This document shows positions 5,614-8,761 of a stretch of 8,761 bases of DNA, piece after piece. A model generated the notes under the pieces. The model saw nothing but the letters and a program-made list of their open reading frames with translations. It searched no databases and was not told the DNA's origin. Source of the DNA: Candidatus Micrarchaeia archaeon (GTDB taxonomy: Archaea; Micrarchaeota; Micrarchaeia; Anstonellales; Bilamarchaeaceae); assembly GCA_041650355.1 (NCBI GenBank), contig JBAZLI010000041.1:1-8761 (forward strand). The letters run 5' to 3'. Each line of letters starts with the position of its first letter. Positions within the stretch are counted from its first letter, which is position 1. The position numbers were made by a program, and so were the translations under genes.

Positions 5614-7068
5614 ATGCTGAACCAGGCGCGCGCGCTGGCCGAAAGGCTCGAAAAAGTGGACGTTTCTCCCAAGGCTGCGCTGGCCGTAATCGTGTTCGTG
5701 GGGCTTGCACGGGACCTTATCGAGGACGCGCTGAACAATTTTGAATTCGATGCGGTGCTGGGCTTCAGCCCGGTCCAGGAATTCACGGTCACAGTGCTGG
5801 ATTTCGTGATGTTCTACCTGGGCATATTCCTCCTGCTCGCGGCAGCGCAGAGGCTGCTGCTGAAGAGGAATTATTACGCGCCGCTCCTGCTCGGGATAAT
5901 GCTCGGGCTGATGCCGCCCGTATTGGATGCGCTGTTCACCGGAAATACGACTTATTTTTACGTGGAGCCCCATCCGCTGTTCCTGGAGCCAGGGATAAGC
6001 GCGGGGGAGCTCGCGGTAGTGTATGGCGGAATCCTGCTGTTCGCGTTCTACATATGGGCGAGGACAGGGGAACTGATAAAGGGCCTGGCTGCGCTGTTTG
6101 CGGCATGGGCCACGCTCCAAATCATGGGCTCGCTCCTCAATTACGGGAGCGACGTTGCGGCCCAGATGATTGTGCCGGACAGCGACTGGATGTTCGGGGC
6201 GCTCTTCTTCGTTTCACGGGCCTTGCTGTTCCTGGCTCCGCTGGCAATCATTGACAGCAATTTCCGCAAATTCCTGATGTACAGGGCTTCGCGCATCTTC
6301 CTTTTCATGGGGCTTTCGGCTTTTTCAATCGCGCTTTTCGAGACCGGGCCTGTGGAGGGGACAATCACTTTCGGCGCGGCGTTCTTCGCTTACTTGCTGC
6401 TCTTCATGACGAACAGGGATGCGAAGGAGGACAAGGAAAACAAGAGGCCTGAATTCAGGTTCGAATGGATCACCTGGGCCGTGGTGCTTGCCGGGCTCGG
6501 GAACGCGATGCTGCTTATCGCGCTGCGCGAAAGCAATGCACTCTGGATTGTTGCAGGGCTTGCCGGGCTCGCGCTGGTTTACAACAGGCCGCTGAACCTG
6601 AAGAGGAGCTTCCCTGGGGCGTACCTGGTGGAGGGGCTGGCCTTCACCGCGATAATGGCTTCTTACGGGGCGTGGGAAGGCGGATTCGGGGGCAGGGTGC
6701 TGGTTGCTCTGGGCGCGTGCTTCCTCACTTTCGCGATAGGAAGCGCAGTGAAGGACTACAAGGATGCAGAGGGGGACAGGAAGGCGGGGGTGCGCACCGC
6801 GTTCACGGTGCTCGGGAAAAAGGGGCGGGAAACGTTTTGGAATGTGTTCAGGGTCGTGCTCATAATCGGGCCGCTGGCTTTTATCGCAGCCGCGCAGATG
6901 GAAATTTCAGTGGCGCAGGCTGCGCTCTGGCTGGTTTTCGCGCTGGGTTCTGGATATGTGCTGTTTTTCTCGAACTGGAAGGACAAGGAGAAGACTGTGG
7001 ATGCTTACATATGGCTTTTTTCAGGATTGCTGTTTCTCTCCGGGCTGATGCTGGGCGCATTGCAATGA
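5614..7068 (+). CDS. UbiA-superfamily prenyltransferase with extra N-terminal membrane domain
   Basis: Integral membrane protein, 484 residues, with about 13-15 hydrophobic segments. UbiA enzymes transfer a prenyl chain from its diphosphate to an acceptor (aromatic ring, glycerol phosphate, chlorin or haem) and use two Asp motifs that bind Mg-diphosphate. The second motif is clear: K380-D381-x-x-D384-x-x-G-D388-x-x-x-G392-x-x-T395. The first is present but atypical: N267-R-D269-A-K-E-D273-K-E-N276-K-R-P279 keeps the DxxxDxxN-x-RP part with the leading Asn two residues nearer than usual. YNRP (323-326) also fits. The UbiA domain spans about 222-484. Residues 1-220 add five or six membrane segments (about 20-31, 62-80, 88-107, 131-150, 154-172, 192-214) in a domain I do not recognise, perhaps Yip1-like. 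The start lies 2 nt after the 52-residue gene, with a weak AAGAAGG upstream. The acceptor is unknown. Confidence 0.88.
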   Translation: MLNQARALAERLEKVDVSPKAALAVIVFVGLARDLIEDALNNFEFDAVLGFSPVQEFTVTVLDFVMFYLGIFLLLAAAQRLLLKRNYYAPLLLGIMLGLMPPVLDALFTGNTTYFYVEPHPLFLEPGISAGELAVVYGGILLFAFYIWARTGELIKGLAALFAAWATLQIMGSLLNYGSDVAAQMIVPDSDWMFGALFFVSRALLFLAPLAIIDSNFRKFLMYRASRIFLFMGLSAFSIALFETGPVEGTITFGAAFFAYLLLFMTNRDAKEDKENKRPEFRFEWITWAVVLAGLGNAMLLIALRESNALWIVAGLAGLALVYNRPLNLKRSFPGAYLVEGLAFTAIMASYGAWEGGFGGRVLVALGACFLTFAIGSAVKDYKDAEGDRKAGVRTAFTVLGKKGRETFWNVFRVVLIIGPLAFIAAAQMEISVAQAALWLVFALGSGYVLFFSNWKDKEKTVDAYIWLFSGLLFLSGLMLGALQ

Positions 7069-7109
7069 TTTCATAGGTTTGGAACTGAAAACAGGACGTG
7101 AAACTCAAT

Positions 7110-7622
7110 TCATGGGAGCTGAAGCTGGATTATTTTCCCTCGACCCAGCTCGAGGCCTGCGCTTTCCAATTCCTGTTTTTCAGATTGAGTGGGATAGAGG
7201 GCTATGGTGCGCTCGTAGGTCATGACACGGCCCAGCAGCGAGTTGTTCCTGTAGAAAGCCGGGTTCTCGAACCCGTAGAAGAGCTGGGCGCTCGGGTGGC
7301 CGAGAAAAAGGCCTTCCTCGTTTATCCACTCCTGGATCTGGGATGAGAGCTTGTAGTAGAAGTGGATGGCGCGCGAATCCCTGTCCCTGGGGTCGCTGAG
7401 CGCGCTCACTTTTTTGAGGAAAAACTTCTTGAATCTGCGCAGGGTGAATATGAAATCCGGGTCCATGTCCCAGTGGAATCTGCGTATCCTGAACAGCCCG
7501 AAATCCATCCATTGCGATTGCGCGAGCCGGATGCGGGTGGAATTCTTCAGGAGGAATCCGCGCACCGCCTCTTCCCATGTCCCCGCACTGCCGGGCGGAA
7601 TTATGCATTCTATTCTATCCAT
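7110..7622 (-). CDS. Uncharacterised protein, 170 aa
   Basis: I do not recognise a family. The protein is soluble, with no signal peptide or membrane segment. It has a basic, aromatic central part (FGLFRIRRFHWDMDPDFIF at 41-59, then LRRFKKFFLKK at 61-71) and a C-terminal half with GHPSAQLFYGFENPAFYRNN (108-127). The basic-aromatic stretch would suit nucleic acid or membrane-surface contact, but that is only a composition argument. It runs convergently into the UbiA gene with a 41-bp gap and follows the ACT gene on the same strand after 58 bp. The ATG at 7622 has no Shine-Dalgarno but has a TATA-like box about 30 nt upstream, so it probably has its own near-leaderless transcript. Plus-strand frames over the same bases are shadows. 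Confidence 0.7.
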   Translation of the reverse strand: MDRIECIIPPGSAGTWEEAVRGFLLKNSTRIRLAQSQWMDFGLFRIRRFHWDMDPDFIFTLRRFKKFFLKKVSALSDPRDRDSRAIHFYYKLSSQIQEWINEEGLFLGHPSAQLFYGFENPAFYRNNSLLGRVMTYERTIALYPTQSEKQELESAGLELGRGKIIQLQLP

Positions 7623-7646
7623 AAATGGAAATTGCGCAGCAGGGGG

Positions 7647-7656
7647 TATATTTTAA
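7647..7656 (-). promoter_or_regulatory. TATA-like box for the 170-aa gene
   Basis: The minus strand reads TTAAAATATA, centred about 30 nt before the ATG at 7622. It lies in the 58-bp gap after the ACT gene, next to a weak dyad TCAGT-CTCA-ACTGA (7664-7677) that could be part of a terminator or nothing at all. Confidence 0.4.
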
Positions 7657-7680
7657 TTTCGGCTCAGTCTCAACTGAAAA

Positions 7681-8367
7681 TTATTGCTCTGCTTTTAGCT
7701 CGCTTATTTTTCTTCGGAACAAATCCTGAAGCACATTATATGCGCGGGTAACTGAGTTTTCCTCCAAAGCAAGCATCATTTCAGTGTATGTTGAAAACGA
7801 CTCTAGAATGTTTATATCGTGCCAGGCCAGCTGGGAAGTAACTTGGGAAAAAAAGCCAGGCGCGCCCACCACTTCTGGCGGGAATTTTATGGAAAGGAGC
7901 GCAAGGCTCTCTAAGGACGATAGCGCCTTTTCGCTCCGCATGTGCTCTTCGAACTCTTTTTTGAGCTTCCGGCTTACCACCACGCTCACTTCGTAGTTTC
8001 CTTGAGTGACATTGAAAACTTCCCCCTGTTCGAAGTTCACGCGGTCGTAGAATAGGGATATTGAATCCATGACCGAACGGCTCTTCAGGAACGTAAATTC
8101 CATTATGTCTGATTTTATGGAAAGCGTTATCTGACCTTTTGAAAAAACGGTTTTGGTTTTGGACTCTTCCGCGCGCGCGGATTCCGAAATTCTGTGGAGG
8201 GCCATGGTTATCGCGCCGTCGCGCACCTTTTTCCCGAGCTGGCGCTCAACCTGGGGCTTCATCCAATAGGCGAGCTTGGCGTAGCTTATTATGTCCTGGA
8301 GCATGGCTTCCCTTAGGAAAGGCTGCTGGTTTACGAGGTTGGAAACCACGTGCGATACTGTAGGCAT
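7681..8367 (-). CDS. ACT-domain protein, probable ligand-sensing regulator
   Basis: 228 residues, soluble. The C-terminal part (about 155-218) reads as an ACT fold: a first strand (LALLSIKFP), the loop GAPGFFSQVTSQLAWHDINI (168-187) and ESFSTYTEMMLALEE (189-203), then a helix. ACT domains bind small molecules, usually amino acids, and control enzymes or transcription. Residues about 78-150 may be a second, degenerate ACT-like unit. The N-terminal 60 residues (VSHVVSNLVNQQPFLREAML, then YAKLAYWMKPQVERQLGKKV and GAITMALHRI) are helical and could form a helix-turn-helix, but this is not certain. There is no catalytic domain, which favours a regulator. The start is fixed by GGTGA 4 nt before the ATG. 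The gene is divergent from the truncated gene at 8468, and the shared region carries two matching dyads, which suggests autoregulation. Confidence 0.78.
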   Translation of the reverse strand: MPTVSHVVSNLVNQQPFLREAMLQDIISYAKLAYWMKPQVERQLGKKVRDGAITMALHRISESARAEESKTKTVFSKGQITLSIKSDIMEFTFLKSRSVMDSISLFYDRVNFEQGEVFNVTQGNYEVSVVVSRKLKKEFEEHMRSEKALSSLESLALLSIKFPPEVVGAPGFFSQVTSQLAWHDINILESFSTYTEMMLALEENSVTRAYNVLQDLFRRKISELKAEQ

Positions 8368-8371
8368 GTTT

Positions 8372-8411
8372 TCACCTTTATATGTTTGTTATTTTGGTAA
8401 CATTTTATAAA
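8372..8411 (-). promoter_or_regulatory. ACT-gene promoter and ribosome-binding site
   Basis: On the minus strand GGTGA lies at 8372-8376, 4 nt before the ATG, and a TATA box TTTATAAA at 8404-8411, about 40 nt before it. Initiation is expected near 8381, leaving a leader of about 14 nt. Dyad 1 (8387-8402) sits between the TATA box and the expected start, the position of a repressor site. Confidence 0.55.
8387..8402. promoter_or_regulatory. Operator-like dyad 1, TGTTA-N6-TAACA
   Basis: TGTTATTTTGGTAACA is an inverted repeat with 5-bp arms and a 6-bp spacer. It is nearly the same as the dyad at 8417-8432; the arms are identical. It lies just downstream of the ACT-gene TATA box on the minus strand, so a bound protein should block that promoter. 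Confidence 0.6.
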
Positions 8412-8416
8412 TATTT

Positions 8417-8432
8417 TGTTATTTGGATAACA
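8417..8432. promoter_or_regulatory. Operator-like dyad 2, TGTTA-N6-TAACA
   Basis: TGTTATTTGGATAACA has the same arms as dyad 1; the first and last spacer bases also pair, extending the arms to 6 bp. The centres of the two sites are 30 bp apart, close to three helical turns, so two dimers would lie on the same DNA face. It ends 5 bp before the plus-strand TATA box (8438-8446), where it could touch the BRE/TFB region and either repress or activate the rightward gene. Confidence 0.6.
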
Positions 8433-8437
8433 TCAAG

Positions 8438-8446
8438 TATATATTA
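8438..8446 (+). promoter_or_regulatory. TATA box for the rightward truncated gene
   Basis: TATATATTA is centred 26 nt before the ATG at 8468, the canonical spacing for a leaderless archaeal transcript. No Shine-Dalgarno is present. Confidence 0.6.
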
Positions 8447-8467
8447 AAGGTCGGCAGAACTAACCAC

Positions 8468-8761
8468 ATGGAACAACCAGTCAGAGTGGCTTATTTCTGC
8501 TCAACCAGGGAGCTTGCAGGAGACGAAGGCGTGGGTACGAGGAGGAAGGGAACCCTCGAGCATCTTGTGGAGCTGCTACAGAACCAGGCAAACCCTCAGT
8601 TCGCAAGGACTTTCGAGATTGCGCTCATAGTCATTGATGATAACGCGCCCCAGCTTGATTTGGATAGGTTCGGGATACCGGTTCATGTGGAGCCTTCCCG
8701 CGTTTTCAGAAGGCTTCCGCGCGGGGAAATGGAAGCGAGGCAGGCCGCGAAGGCTGAATTC
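8468..8761 (+). CDS. Rossmann-like protein, possibly formyltransferase-like, 3' end outside window
   Basis: The frame is open for 98 codons from ATG 8468 to the window edge. It starts with a strand VRVAYFCS (5-12), then a polar loop, a helix TLEHLVELLQ (29-38), a second strand FEIALIVIDD (49-58) and a third, GIPVHVEP (69-76). This alternating strand-helix layout, with a strand reading GIPVHV, recalls the N-terminal half of formyltransferases such as PurN. The glycine-rich loop after the first strand is not the usual one, however, and the catalytic Asn-His-Asp residues would lie beyond the edge, so this is a weak suggestion only. The gene is divergent from the ACT-domain gene and shares its regulated intergenic region. 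It is probably leaderless. Confidence 0.75.
   Translation, partial: MEQPVRVAYFCSTRELAGDEGVGTRRKGTLEHLVELLQNQANPQFARTFEIALIVIDDNAPQLDLDRFGIPVHVEPSRVFRRLPRGEMEARQAAKAEF

Noticed and set aside
5440..6120. A 226-residue minus-strand frame opposite the UbiA gene
   Set aside because: It has low-complexity Gln/Arg/Glu composition and is antisense to a clear membrane protein with UbiA motifs.
6465..7076. A 203-residue plus-strand frame overlapping the UbiA gene
   Set aside because: It is Gly/Arg/Ala-rich shadow in a +1 frame; the UbiA frame is intact, so no frameshift needs explaining.
7664..7677. Dyad TCAGT-CTCA-ACTGA as a terminator or operator
   Set aside because: The stem is only 5 bp, with no strong T-run on the relevant strand and no second copy; it is mentioned only as context.
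1..8761. CRISPR arrays, insertion sequences, tRNA or rRNA genes
   Set aside because: I saw no repeated spacer-like units, transposase frames, terminal inverted repeats or tRNA/rRNA-like sequence. The only clear repeats are the short operator dyads near 8400.

Overview
The window looks like a chromosomal segment of an archaeon. Most start codons have an AT-rich TATA-like box 24-40 nt upstream. Several genes look leaderless (TATA about 25-30 nt before the ATG with no Shine-Dalgarno), and others carry a GGTGA or GGTGG element exactly 4 nt before the ATG. The asparaginyl-tRNA synthetase is of the short archaeal kind. The many small or family-less proteins and the short gaps would fit a small-genome (DPANN-like) lineage such as Micrarchaeota or Diapherotrites, but that placement is a guess from style and not from a marker gene.

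Layout. Bases 1-2006 are a minus-strand block: asparaginyl-tRNA synthetase (699-2006), then a 50-residue ORF with a candidate metal-binding motif (530-682), then a truncated lipoprotein gene with its own promoter (481 down to the window edge). A divergent promoter with a perfect 16-bp palindrome (2054-2069) separates this block from a plus-strand orphan gene for a 491-residue helical protein (2089-3564). That gene converges with a minus-strand TPR protein (3582-4280). A second divergent promoter (about 4300-4335) starts the plus-strand isoprenoid cluster: a squalene/phytoene-synthase-family enzyme (4384-5436), a 52-residue protein (5453-5611) and a UbiA-superfamily membrane prenyltransferase with a long extra N-terminal membrane region (5614-7068). 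The gaps inside this cluster are 16 and 2 nt, so it is almost certainly one operon.

The right end holds two minus-strand genes: an unrecognised 170-residue protein (7110-7622) and an ACT-domain protein (7681-8367). The ACT gene is divergent from a truncated gene (8468 to the edge). The intergenic region between them carries two matching operator-like dyads, TGTTA-N6-TAACA, with centres 30 bp apart, placed around the two promoters.

How the genes work together. The isoprenoid trio plausibly joins two prenyl diphosphates head to head (first gene) and moves a prenyl chain onto an acceptor in the membrane (third gene); the product cannot be read from sequence. The ACT protein is a plausible ligand-sensing regulator of its own divergent promoter region. 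The AsnRS gene is housekeeping. Two genes lie below the usual 60-residue cutoff (530-682 and 5453-5611), and both have believable context.
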